Shown piece after piece: positions 22,301-34,556 of a DNA stretch of 64,000 nucleotides; the stretch's first letter is position 1; the number at the start of each line of letters is the position of its first letter. Source of the DNA: Utricularia gibba (taxonomy: Eukaryota; Streptophyta; Magnoliopsida; Lamiales; Lentibulariaceae); NCBI GenBank assembly GCA_002189035.1, contig CM007990.1:620001-684000 (forward strand), given 5' to 3'. Both the position numbers and the translations under genes were made by a program. Below the pieces are notes generated by a model. That model did no database searches. It saw only the letters and a program-made list of their open reading frames with translations, and was not told the DNA's origin.

Positions 22301-25300
22301 TTCTTGCGCGGAATGTGGTTTTTTTTCTAAATTTCTCTTGTTGAGGCAGCACAGAGTTCTTATTCATGGGAAATATACCATTTAATCTTAAAGTTGCTGT
22401 TCTTGATAAAAGTGGCACTGTCTGAGCTTACAGCATTGTAAATATAATCTGTAAAACTGGTTTTTAGGGAATCTTAGTAACATTTTTCTGTTTTTTTGGG
22501 TTTAGGATTGTGTCTTGGAAGCTGTGCATACACAATCGCAAGCACTGGAGTATCTAGAGAAGAAGGTATGGCAATTGAATATAAAAAAGTTGCTTTTTTT
22601 ACCTGTAGTAGAAGTCATGTAGTATATTTAACCAATAGTTCCTTCATTATCAACTTTCATCGTCAGTAGAAGAATGTTAATTTTTGCACAACAGGTCTGT
22701 CATTCTGCTTTGCATACAGTGTGAAATTGTTTCATTATCCTCTCTTTTGGGTGCTGAATGGCTGGGTACGATTCTCATTAAGATGAAATGAAAACTTTCC
22801 CTCTTTTAATCATCGAAGTTAATTGATCTGCAAAGTGACAGGCAGGCTGTCCAAGGTGAAGTTTTGTTGTAGTTGAGCTCTAATGCCAACGGCCAAGCAT
22901 GATCTCACATTTAGATTCTACATTTGGCAATCGTGTCTTCCAATCTGTTTAGAATTTTGAAATCAACTTAGCAGACCATAATCTGTGGTGTTGTGCAAAT
23001 GTTGTGACATGCATACCGATGAATATGGTAAATAAGCTCTTAAACTTGAATCTGAAATGGAAGTTGAAAAGCTTGATGGTGGTGTGTACCGATGTAATGG
23101 AGTTGTTAGACTATGTGGTCTTCATCACTGCATATTTTTGTAGCTTCTTGATTGATGCCCTATGTACCTCTGTTTCCTGATGTAGGTTAAGAAGACCCCT
23201 TACTCGAATAAATTTGAAAATGTTAGTGCTATTCTTTTCAGATTTTTCGTTTCCTTTTAGTCTGATTTTTTATTTGCTATGTTTCATGAGTTTTCCGTAA
23301 ATTGTTATCTTGGGATTGCATCCAGGAGGGGCAAGCTCTAAGTATCTTGAGGAATGTCTTTCTTGCTAATGTTCCTGTAAGTTTTTCCCAGCATATGCCT
23401 GGAGCATGTATGAATTCTTCTCATTATTAGCTGCAATGAATATGAATAATTTCTCACAGGTTCATGAAAACAATTTTCGCCCAAAATGCTTGTATGTTGC
23501 TGTAATGGTGAGACGCATGATGGAAGCTTTACTAAACAAGGATACTATGGATGACAAGGTAGGTTTTTACAGATCAAATTCGTTTGTAGTACAACAAACA
23601 AAGCACTTTAAGACATGCCTTGATTTTGATAATGACCTTAGAAGATTTATTGATACAAAAAAAGAGGCCTTTTTTCAAAGTAAGCGCACAACTTCAGGCC
23701 TCTCGTTAGGTCTTGAGGTAACCAATCATGTTGCTGGTGAAAATCATTAGCTATTAGATTGATGCAGTTCGTTTGTTTCAAATTAACCTTAACATCAATT
23801 ACTGATGCTTTACCTTGCCTTTCCATCGTTAGTTTCTTTATTAGATTCCTAACCTTTTCCAATAACTGGGAGGAAAATCTCGTTGATTCCTATTTGTTGC
23901 ATAACTCATAAAACCCCAACAAATCTAAACCCTTTTCATATGGTCGGCTATTTGGGTCATAAATTCGCCATGGCATACGTAGTGTTCATGACAAATCTAT
24001 CATGTTATTAGTGATTCTTACAACACTACTATTATCATCATCGCTGTTGACAATTGTAGGTCACCTCTGCCTACACATAATATCTCTTTATTAACAGAAA
24101 TTTATGTTGGTAGTTCTCTTCAGAGCTTTTTTTGTTTCCGTATATGTCATAGGATTATGTGGGGAACAAAAGATTGGAGCTATCTGGCCAGATGTTATCA
24201 TTACTTTTTGAGGTAGTTTTGATGCTACTTGTCGTGCATTCCATGAATCATGATTTGTACTTGGAGTCTCAAATTCCATTCGATTACAGGATTTGTTCAA
24301 GTCATTAAATGATACAGTGCGCCAAAAAGCTGAAAAGGTCTTGGTTAAGACAACTCGTACAAATCAGTTTGATTTTTCTCAGGTTTGTTCTTCTCATTGT
24401 TGATTATCAAGGCAGGAACGTGAATAACTCGTTAGAAAATTAAGCATTGGCAATATTGGAAGCACTGTTATATAATCCTTCCAACATCTGTTTCAAAAAT
24501 GAAATGTGCATGAAAGCTTAGCAGTTTTTTTTTTTTTTTTGGCTGTTGTGAGCATTCTTGCTATCTCTCTCTGCTTGAAGGCATTTTCCTTAGATGCACT
24601 GCATGTAAAAGAGGGCATTGAAGTTGATAGGTCTTCAATTGCATGCAGTTGCATTTGTATATTTGGCCAAGGAATTTTTAATCCTAACAGAAAAATATAG
24701 AAAAGCTGCATGGAACGAGCCTATTGAATATAAGGACTATCAACTTGGTAATGAACCATTGTTTTACTATTATCTGTTAGAATGCGCAGATTATACTATT
24801 TTCTACTATTGTAAGAACTAGCTATCGAATTACTAAGAATGAGTAGCATTATATTGATCCAGTATGATTAATTAATATAGAAACTATGCAATCTACATGG
24901 GAGCATAAGCTTATTAGAAATCAAGGTTGAAAATTTGGTGATTATGCTTGCTCTTTTGTTGACGTGTTTTCTGGGATCAGCATATAATTGGTGATTCCAT
25001 CACTGCTGGCCTTGAAAGAAGTCTGTCTACTGGGAATTGGGATATCAAAAGATTTAAAATGCATCGGAAAGGCATGACACAGGTGCTGTAGACCCCTTCT
25101 GCACGGTGATTTTTTTCAAGCTGCTTATCTTGAAGTTGGATCTGTGACAGGCTTTAACTAGGCTTTCGTACATTGAAACATTGGGTCGCATGACAAAAAT
25201 ATCCCCTCAATTTGAAAAATCTAGAAAAGTTAGTGGGCCCAGGGCATTGCAACCTAGCCAGGTTATCTACTCTTTTACACCTCTTACGGTTTAAATGGTG

Positions 25301-28300
25301 CTTTGCCTGGTCTATTTTGTGTAATTAGTCTCTCCATGAATTTTTTACCACAGTGGGGTATGTTGTGCCCTTGTGATACACCCGAAGGTGAAGCTTGTGG
25401 ACTGGTGAAAAACTTAGCACTGATGACTCATGTTACTACTGATGATGATGAGGGACCTCTGATTTCTCTGGTACTTGGATTTCTCTTCACATATATTATT
25501 GGAGTTTTTGCTTTTAGAAGTTTAATCCTCTAGTTAGTGTCTTGAATGTGTCTACTGGTGAAAAGCAATAGGTGGTTGAAGACGTGTTGTTAAGTTGGAT
25601 TTGAGACGTTTATCTTTTAGAATTTCGTGTATGATTGTGATGGCTTTTAGATTGGCATTATGGTTTGGTTAAATCTACAACTGCTACATTATTTTACCTG
25701 TCCAATGGCTATTAATTCATTAACGCTCGTTGCTGCTATATATAAATATTTTTTAATCATAACCTACAAGCATTATATACTTCACATTTTGGTTAGCAAT
25801 CAGAGTAAATGAAAATACCCAACAGGTTGTCACGTATTGACTAGTGTATTCTTGTTGAATAGTGCTACTCTTTTGGTTTAGAAGATTTGGAATTAGTCTC
25901 TGCCGAAGAGCTTCACATTCCAAACTGCTACTTGGTCATATTGAATGGCCTGATTCTTGGCAAGCACAGGCAGCCACTGGTATTTCTCATGTGTCATTAA
26001 ACCCCCTCCAACTTCATATGGAAGCTGTCATCCTGACATTCTGTACTTCTATACTTTTACCCCATTCAGAGATTTGCTGCAGCAATGAGAAAGCTAAGAA
26101 GGGCTGGGAAAATAGGCGAGTTTGTGAGCATTTTCGTGAATGAAAAACAGGTGAGTCTCATTCGCTATCATCTCCAGCAATTTTGCATCTAAGTCAGCAG
26201 TACATACTTTAATGCATCGTTGTCTAGATCTTCTATATATTTTCCTTTTATCTCTCTACATGGAGAATGTTAATGCACAATCCCTACAAAAGGGAAGCAG
26301 AAATTGAGTGGATTTTTTCTTAGGACTGAACTGTATACTTGGGATTTTTGTTAGCATGTCACAATCAATTTTCTGTTGTTTATTTTGATATGTGTAAACT
26401 TGTTTCTGATGATTAACTATCAGAGATACTTATTTTTAAAGTTTGTTTTAGCAATGTGTTTACATAGCTTCAGATGGAGGTCGAGTGTGCCGTCCACTTG
26501 TCATTGCTGACAATGGTGTTTCAAGAATTAAGGAGCAACATATGAAGGAGTTAAAGGTGTGACATGCGTGTATTTCAGTTTTTATGGTCTTGTTAGCTAA
26601 AACTGCTTACCCCTCCTTTTTTAGGATGGCGTGCGCAACTTCGAAAGTTTCTTGAGAGAAGGCTTGATTGAATACCTTGATGTCAATGAGGAGAACAATG
26701 CATTGGTGTGTAGTTCTTATCTCCCATTTCCCTCAACTCTTTTACTGGAGATTGCATCATTTCTTAGGAATCCTATTTCCTAGATTGCTTTGTATGAGGA
26801 GAATGCAAGAGAGGGAGTAACACATATTGAAATAGAACCTTTTACCATTCTTGGTGTTTGCGCTGGGCTGATTCCTTACCCTCATCATAATCAGTCTCCA
26901 AGAAATACTTATCAAGTATGCATTCCTCATTTATGAAATCAAACATTCCGTTTATTTTCATCAAACATAAATAATTATCATTGTGATTTTTTGTCCTCTG
27001 AAGTGTGCTATGGGAAAGCAGGCTATGGGAAACATAGCATACAATCAGGTATGCATCAATCTTCTTTGTATCCAAGTCTTCAATCTAGCCCAGCTCTTTT
27101 TTGTTCACATTTTCTATTTTGCATATATGCCATGATTTAGGGAGCAATGATTCCCTGTAACCAATCCCCAGTTCTGATTTTTAGGAGCGCTATTGGAATG
27201 TTTAGTATTATTTAGCTACCTATGAGATATGAATTGAATAACCGGTTGTTCAAAATGCAAGTCTGCGTCTTCATCTTTCTAAACTCATTATATTTGAATG
27301 CTTATGTATCAAAGCATTTGAGATTTAACCTCCAATGCACATGCACAGTGTTTTTTAACAGCACCTCAACAATAACAGTTAGGTTTTTTATTGTTTTCTT
27401 GAGAGATAATTTCAATTAAATGGTGCAGGTTGACATTACTATTGGTGGAATGATGCTTGTTTTGGTGCATATTTGTGTACATTTTGTTCCACTTCTTCTG
27501 TAACCTCGCTTATCTCTTATAACATTAATTTCGCAGTTATGCAGAGCGGACACATTGATCTACATTTTAGTATATCCACAAAAGCCACTACTTACAACAC
27601 GGACTATTGAGCTTGTCAGTGAATTACAGTGGCTCAACATGGAGGTTTACAGCTTTTTTAAAAATGGTTTATTTTGACTAAAATTTATTTTCAGGTAAAA
27701 TTTGATAAACTTGGAGCGGGACAGAATGCAGTAGTTGCAGTAATGAGCTACAGTGGATATGACATTGAGGATGCAATAGTGATGAACAAATCATCATTAG
27801 ATCGTGGTTTTGGTCGATGCGTTGTGATGAAAAAGTAGGTGTCTATCTATCATTTTAACAACAGAGAAGTTAAAAAATGTGCTATAACCTTTTCCCTAAT
27901 CCACATAAACTCATGTTAACTTTTTTTAACCTACATGTGAACCTTAAACAGTAGGTACTCTCCGTGTAAAAATCTTGTTTTCTTTTTCTGGGCATATTTG
28001 CAAGTTGTGGATTATGAAATTTTTCCATCTTTGCAGAATGTCTGCAGTTGTTCAGAACTATGGTGATAAAACTACAGACATCCTACTTCCACCACAAAGG
28101 GAAGGACACGAGGGTGAAAGGATGCAGGTATACATTCCCTATGTAGGCATTGTTACTGAATTTTTATGATAACAGATGTGTATACTTCGTAGGAGCTGGC
28201 CTCCTTTTGGATGTTCACGTGAAATGGTTTATAATCGGAAAATGATAAAGATTGATTTAGCTGGTTTTTGTTCTTTTTTTTCTCGTTTGCAACCTATACT

Positions 28301-30888
28301 TGTTTCTAGTTGGACGTGTGGCAATGATATGGATAATGCAGGTTGTAGATGATGACGGATTAGCTTCTCCAGGAATGATCATTCGTCCACATGACATATA
28401 TATCAACAAGTTTACACCCGTAGCTACTATGAGGACAATGGGTTCCCATAGAATCTTGCCTGATAGGTTCGCTAATGTGTATTTTGCTGTGTACCCATAT
28501 TAATGTTAAAGAGCATCAGCTCACCTGGATTCTTTTATTCAGTTCCACTCATAAGCCAAGTAGACAGACATATAAAGGTCCAGAAGGTGAGACAGCAGCG
28601 GTGGACAGGGTTTTGCTATATTCTGACAAGAATAACAACATAGGCATCAAGTACATGATCCGTCATACTCGCAGACCTGAGGTACTTTTAAATTGTAGTG
28701 AGTATGACAATGTTTAATTTTTTGGAACCCTTTTAAACATTGGAGATTGGTTGTACGCCTAGGTTGGTGACAAATTTAGCAGTCGGCATGGGCAAAAAGG
28801 GGTTTGTGGGACCATTGTTCAACAGGAAGATTTCCCTTTTTCTGAACGTGGAATATGCCCTGATCTAATCATGAATCCTCATGGGTTCCCAAGGTGAATT
28901 GTCTATGATTCGCAAGTGACTTTTGTATTGCTTCCAAACTCTTATCTCCTAAGATTTGAAGTACATCTTTACAGTGGTTGACAATAGGTAATCATTATAT
29001 TATGCTAATTTTTTTAATGAATTTCTTTTTAGTCGAATGACTGTTGGGAAGATGATAGAACTTCTTGGTAGCAAAGCTGCAGTTTCTTGCGGTAGATTTC
29101 ACTATGGGAGTGCATTTGGTGAGCAAAGTGGGCATGCAGATAAAGTTGAGGCCATAAGGTTTTCGCTGCTGTTTCACTTAATAATTCATTATTCCATCCC
29201 TTCGTATGTGTGGTTTGGATTATTTCATCTGACTCAGCAGCTTGTTCTCGACATGTTTGATGTGTCAGTGAAACACTGGTGTTGCATGGTTTTAGCTACC
29301 ATGGAAAAGACTTTCTCTACTCAGGTCACGTGTTTGCCAAAATTTTTAGCTTTCTTATCTTGTAAATATATGTTCTGATCCTGAAATGTCCCTGTGAGTA
29401 TTATTTTTGAGCCTTCGATTTCTGCAATTCAGGTATTACTGGTGAGCCATTGCAGGCTTACATTTTCATGGGGCCAATATATTACCAAAAGTTGAAACAT
29501 ATGGTAAGCATTTGCACTTGGTCATTTTTGTCTTCGCCTCGTTCATTCATGGCATGCCATCGTAGCATAGACTTACAGAATAATCAATATCAATTTTCCC
29601 CTTTACGTACAACTAGTATTATGTCTTGGTAACATAATATTTTTGAAGACAATTGCTTTGAAGTCAGTTTTGTCTTGTCTTTCAGTTTAACACAGCACTC
29701 TAGAACATCGTTTCGCACCAAGTTCCAATAGAAAACATGCATGTTCTTCAAAACTTTGGGAAAGTTGTTTGTGACTCAAATTTGTACATGAATGAAGTAT
29801 TCCTGTTCTAGTTAAGAAGATTATGGAGAACAGTTGTCTTTTTATGGAGCTTTTCCATTTCATTTCATCTTCACTCGCACATTTGACAGTTATACTGAAA
29901 AATTTGAACTCTAGGTGTTGGACAAAATGCATGCCCGAGGCAACGGGCCGCGAGCTATGCTTACTAGACAGCCTACTGAAGGCAGGAGCCGAAATGGAGG
30001 TCTGAATGTTGGATCTGTGCAGTTTAACATGATCCTTTTTATTTAATGACATTCCATCTGAATAATCAATTTCTGAAGGTTTGCGGGTTGGCGAGATGGA
30101 ACGTGATTGCTTGATTGCATACGGTGCAAGCCATTTGATATACGAACGTCTGATGCTTTCTAGTGATCCATTTGAAGTACAGGTATTTATGATGAACGAA
30201 TGCACTCTTTAAAAGTACATTTTCATTAGAAAGCTCCCTCATCCTCCATGCCACTTTTGGTAGAAAATCCTTTCACTTTTCCCGCTTAGCTTTGTGCAAT
30301 GGCTTACTTCTTACTTGGGAAACCCCACTCTGGAATTAACTGCACCCTCATTGATAACCCCACGCTAATTCTGGATCTTCTCTCGTAGTTGCATGTTACA
30401 ATTCTAGCCTCCAGTGAACAAAAGATTTTCTTCCATTTGCTTAGACTCATCAGGTTAATCTTATCAGGGTCATCTTGGAGCCTAGTAAAAATGCTTAGCT
30501 TTGTATTTGCTTCTTGCGTTGGGATCGAATCCCTTATCGGGTGCATGTCTCATAGCATTTGGTGTTCTTTTGCAGGTGTGCAGGAAATGCGGTCTTTTGG
30601 GTTACTACAACCACAAGCTAAAGAAAGGAATCTGCTCTTCATGTAAAAATGGGGATAACATATCTACAATGAAGTTGCCCTACGCATGCAAGCTCATGCT
30701 TCAGGTTCTCCCCCTCCCATTCTTGTCCTTCGTCTTCTTCTCTCGATACGTTGCTTGTGTACCGAGCCTCATCTATTCACGGACAATATTGCTTGCTGAT
30801 AGTAATTCTGGTTTCATTTTCACCTCTCAATCCACAGGAGCTCCAATCGATGAATATTGTCCCTCGTTTGACATTGGCTGAGGCCTGA
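19390..30888 (+). CDS. NRPC2: DNA-directed RNA polymerase III subunit 2 (second-largest)
   Basis: Pol III transcribes tRNA, 5S rRNA and U6 genes; this subunit forms half of the active cleft. I traced 38 in-phase exons: 19390-19445, 19560-19641, 19720-19838, 19936-20028, 20802-20874, 20993-21083, 21171-21223, 21311-21375, 21983-22088, 22168-22278, 22506-22565, 23186-23221, 23326-23376, 23460-23558, 24153-24212, 24290-24382, 24981-25082, 25151-25261, 25354-25470, 25863-25979, 26070-26150, 26452-26556, 26625-26705, 26784-26915, 27004-27048, 27537-27614, 27695-27834, 28037-28127, 28342-28466, 28543-28681, 28763-28893, 29033-29158, 29269-29324, 29433-29503, 29915-29999, 30079-30182, 30576-30704, 30838-30888; 1154 aa. 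Conserved blocks include [68 protein letters not shown] and the C-terminal zinc ribbon (Cys 1097, 1100, 1115, 1118). Pol III rather than Pol II is indicated by [16 protein letters not shown] near residue 46 and the C-terminal [10 protein letters not shown]. Confidence 0.96.
21617..21726. repeat. Nested local direct repeats in an NRPC2 intron
   Basis: ATGTCTTTTAATCCATGGT (21617-21635) recurs with one change at 21708-21726, and between these copies TTTTGCAAAGTCCATG occurs twice (21657-21672 and 21687-21702, period 30 bp). All lie in the 607-nt intron after exon 8. It looks like local slippage or duplication; I see no coding or transposon content. Confidence 0.75.
24525..24540 (+). repeat. Poly-T tract in an NRPC2 intron
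   Basis: Sixteen consecutive T in the intron after exon 16, followed by unremarkable sequence. A simple repeat with no sign of a retroposed gene next to it. Confidence 0.9.
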
Positions 30889-31160
30889 ACGTGACGAACC
30901 TCGCCATACCTAATATCCTATTGAAGACACAGAGCACAATGAAAACATTTTTTCGCAGCCAGGCTGTCTATTGCTTTAACGTGTAAATGATAAGTATGTC
31001 GCAGACACGGTCATCTTCATGAGTTCTTCTTTTCCTGAACTTTGACATAGAGACCCTCTCTAGCAGTTTTGATGGCACACGGGGCATCAAGTAGTCAATC
31101 AGTGAAGTAATTTCCTGGTACGAAGCCTACCTGAAATGAGTCGCAGGGGAACCCTCTTCT

Positions 31161-33963
31161 TCATCTATCGTCTTTTGAAAGAGCAACGTAGTTTACGGGC
31201 GCCATGCTGCTCATCTTAGTGTTATCTCTTCGTTCTTTGCCACCGTTACGGCGACTGTGCGGGGAGGATGCCGTGGCGTTCGAGTGCAGACTCTGTCCCA
31301 AGGGTCTTTTAGTGACTTTTGAGCCAAAAATGGCTTCTTGTTCCGTGGCGAGTTGCTCCAGTAGTTTCCTCTGCCCCTGGCCATCACCAGCCGTTGTTTG
31401 TGTTGTGCTATTGCACTGCACAGAGAGAATGCCCAAAAGGGAAAGAAAACCATACCCGAATCCGTCGCTTCTCCTCTTCTTTTTCGTGTCGCGCAACCGT
31501 GAATTCCTCCAATGCCCGCAGTAGAGGAACCTTGAATGATTAAGGGGTAGATATGTACAATTCAGTACACCAGACAAAAAAAATATTTCTGAAATTTCTT
31601 TGAAATTTGATCAAAATTTTTCGAATTTCCAACATTCGGATGAACTATAGACAGTGATTTTTTGTTTTTAACCTGATCGTACATAAATGGCATCCTTCTC
31701 TCGTGTTCCCAAGCCTGAACCTTGGCAATCAAATTTTCCACGAGGGCTGCAACAAGAACATACATACATACGTACATACAGTGATGATCTGCTGTTAGTG
31801 AAAAGATACCTAGAAGAACCTCTCACATGGTATTTTGCTGACCAATACTCTGGCCTTCTCTGCTCGTTTCAAATTTTTGTGGAAGCCTCTCCCAGCGCTG
31901 TACCGATTCTCATCCTGGCAGAAACAGAAATGAACCAACAGAGAAGAAGAGGCAACCAGACATCATGTAGTTGAAGGTGCTCAGAAACACTTGGCAGACA
32001 GAATATTATTATTACTCTTTCATACTCATCCAGCCAAGTCTCCTCTTCGGATGCATTTTTCCATCTTCCCACCTTGTCCAAAATATCCTTTCTGCTTTGG
32101 GCGACTTCCTTTGCTTCTGATATCTGGGCATCCATGCTTGATAAAAGCTCTGAAAGGTTAACATTACCTGCAACCAAAGTTGGGTATCAGCTGTTTAAGT
32201 TTTGATGGATGTAGAGTATAATCAGAGGGAAGATCGATGGAGAGACCAGAATCGATTAGGGAGATGAGAAGCTGCCCTGCTTTTTCAGTGTCGACATCCA
32301 CATGGACAGCTCTGTAAATCTCTTCAATCTCATGTTGCCGCTTGATTATGAGCTCCTTCATCCTACTGGCTTTCAAAACGGTTAACCGATCAACTTCAGC
32401 TTCAATCTAGAGTTTCCGAAAAATGAAGCTATAAGAAACATCAAGACGCAATGCATGCTTGGACTGAGAGTACAGAAAAGGGACCTGCTTGATGACATCG
32501 AGTGAGAGAGATCCTGGATGCGAAGCCTCAACGACACTGGAGTTGGTTAAGCCAACAACATAATCGTAGTGGTGGTTTCTCTCTGATGGCATGCCGAGGA
32601 GCTCCCAGAGTTCCAGAAGACTTCTACCAAGACTTTGAACCTACACATCAGCTCAAGCAAACATTTAGGGCCAGTGGTATGCATCAAAATTCATGGCTTG
32701 GAGACTGGATAACAAGGAGAAGATCTTGAGATCTGACCTTTGACAAACGTTGTTGTTTCTCTTGCTTTAGTGCATCCACCTTCCTGGTCAGTCTAGCAAG
32801 TGTTTCATTGCTTATGCTCTTTGAGTGATGAGGACTCGTATCGACTAAACTAGCATGGATTTCTGCCATTGTTCTTGCAAAATTCAGTGACATGACAGTT
32901 GCCAGCTCATGGATTGCACTGCTACAGGAAATAACTTGTTGTAACCGTATATTCTGAGAAGCAAAGAAACAAAATCTTGGTCTCAGAAAATGGGACTTTA
33001 AGCTTAGGATACGTAAGGCTGTGGAAACACGGGATGATGAGGACAAAACCTTTTCCAAGCTAAGCTCCTGAAGGTGGGACTTCAATTCTCCTAACATCTT
33101 CTTTGTGAGGTCCCCCTCATCTACCTTGATCTCATCAAGATCAGGAAGCAAATCACTGCCTGCTATTTCAGCAGAAATTCGTGCAATCTGAAGTTTTACT
33201 TCCGATATCTCCTTCACCCGATCAAGCTTTTTCAACCTCAAATTCTCCAAGGTGGGGGTGATGAGAGACAATTTTTGCTTAAGACTGCCATTTACCTTTG
33301 AAAAATAGGAATTAAAAGATCTCAGCGGTCCTTCAAACTTAGTAAACATGGGAAATTAAGAGATAAAAAGCAGTAGCTTTTTGGATCACATATTCTAAAT
33401 GTCAGTGCTCGAAAAGTGAAGGTTTACTGAATGCGAATGAATGTCATTAGGCAGACCTGTAACAAGGGAACCTGTTCTCCTAGAGCAGAGGCAATCCTGA
33501 CGATTTCAGCTTCAGATTCAGCCAAAGAACGTTGAATATCAGATTTATACTTTCTTGTGCATTCTACCTTCCTGCGATATATATGAAAACACTCCTGCTC
33601 CAGTAGAAGCAGCATCTTATCCCTTTCATTGTCGCTCTCTCCAATTTCATCCCACACTTCCTGTTGCACCAAGCACCGAATAGAAGATAAAACAAAAGAA
33701 TTCTGAAACGATGATCTTTCATCGATCAAACAAAACTTTTAGAAACTTCTGCCTGCATAAAATCACCAAATCTTGAAAAAAAAAACCGATCAACACAACG
33801 CTATTACCGCATCATCACCACGCATTCATTCAACAGAAGGAAAACAATCACAATCGCAGATTCCTCACGGTACCTGCAGTTCCCGCAGAAGTGAAGCACA
33901 AGTAGTGCTAGCCGATATCGGAGAAAAATCCCCTGCGCGAGATTCATATTTGCGGCCCGACAT
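31161..33963 (-). CDS. MAP65: Microtubule-associated protein MAP65 (ASE1/PRC1 family)
   Basis: MAP65 proteins are dimeric cross-linkers of antiparallel microtubules in cortical arrays, the spindle and the phragmoplast. Eleven exons: 33963-33874, 33660-33457, 33295-33050, 32953-32738, 32640-32485, 32406-32247, 32167-32016, 31914-31827, 31746-31673, 31530-31456, 31376-31161; 558 aa, all junctions in phase. The N-terminal two-thirds is the coiled-coil dimerisation rod ([20 protein letters not shown], then [14 protein letters not shown]). The microtubule-binding spectrin-like core carries [32 protein letters not shown] and [20 protein letters not shown], the family signature. The basic C-terminal tail ends [13 protein letters not shown]. 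Length fits the shorter MAP65-5/-8 type more than MAP65-3/-4, but I do not assign an isoform. The last intron has a second in-phase acceptor at 31415 that would insert 13 residues. It is convergent with NRPC2, 272 bp apart. Confidence 0.93.
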
Positions 33964-34556
33964 CGACGCTGAAAGTGATCGCGATGGGAAACCGACGCCG
34001 GTGTAACAGCAGCAATTATCATCGGCAGATTGGAATCACCAACGGAGATGGAGGAGTTTCCATGTAAAGAAGCATGACGATCTGATCCTCGGCGCGGGAA
34101 ATCTCCCCATTAAATAGCACACGGATTTGAATTCAAATATTTTACACAATTAATTACATAATTCAGTTACCGCAGTTTATATCTTTTTTTACCGCAGTAA
34201 TTTATCTCTTGTGATACATTGGGTTAGAAATTTAGTATCAACAACTTTACCACAAGCATGGGGCCCAGACGGTAAAAAAATGACAGAATGCAATTACCAG
34301 GGTAAAAACAAGGCAACGCAAAGACAGAGTATCCATTTTTGTACAGGGGCAATATACAGATGCATGTTGTATATGCAAGCAAACAGAGGGGCTTCCAACA
34401 CACTAGCAAAGTGAAGTAGTGTCCTGAACATCCTGCTGCCCCTTCATTTCATACCTGTTCAAGGCCAGGGGCACAAGTATGATCCATTGCTTATTTCACT
34501 TTCAATCCCGAAGATCAAAAGGCGTTTTCGCGAACACCGGTGCTATACATGGGATG
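33964..34556 (-). promoter_or_regulatory. MAP65 upstream region with an E2F-type site
   Basis: TTTCCCGC lies on the - strand at 34094-34101, about 130 bp upstream of the MAP65 start, and matches TTTSSCGC exactly. It sits in GGCGCGGGAAA, a form typical of S-phase promoters. From about 34200 to 34556 the sequence is more likely the exportin 7 3' UTR, since that gene ends at 34557 on the same strand. No ORF of note. Confidence 0.5.

Noticed and set aside
30525-30540. GGGATCGAATCCC-like sequence as a tRNA B box.
   Set aside because: Lies in an NRPC2 intron with no matching A box or acceptor stem.
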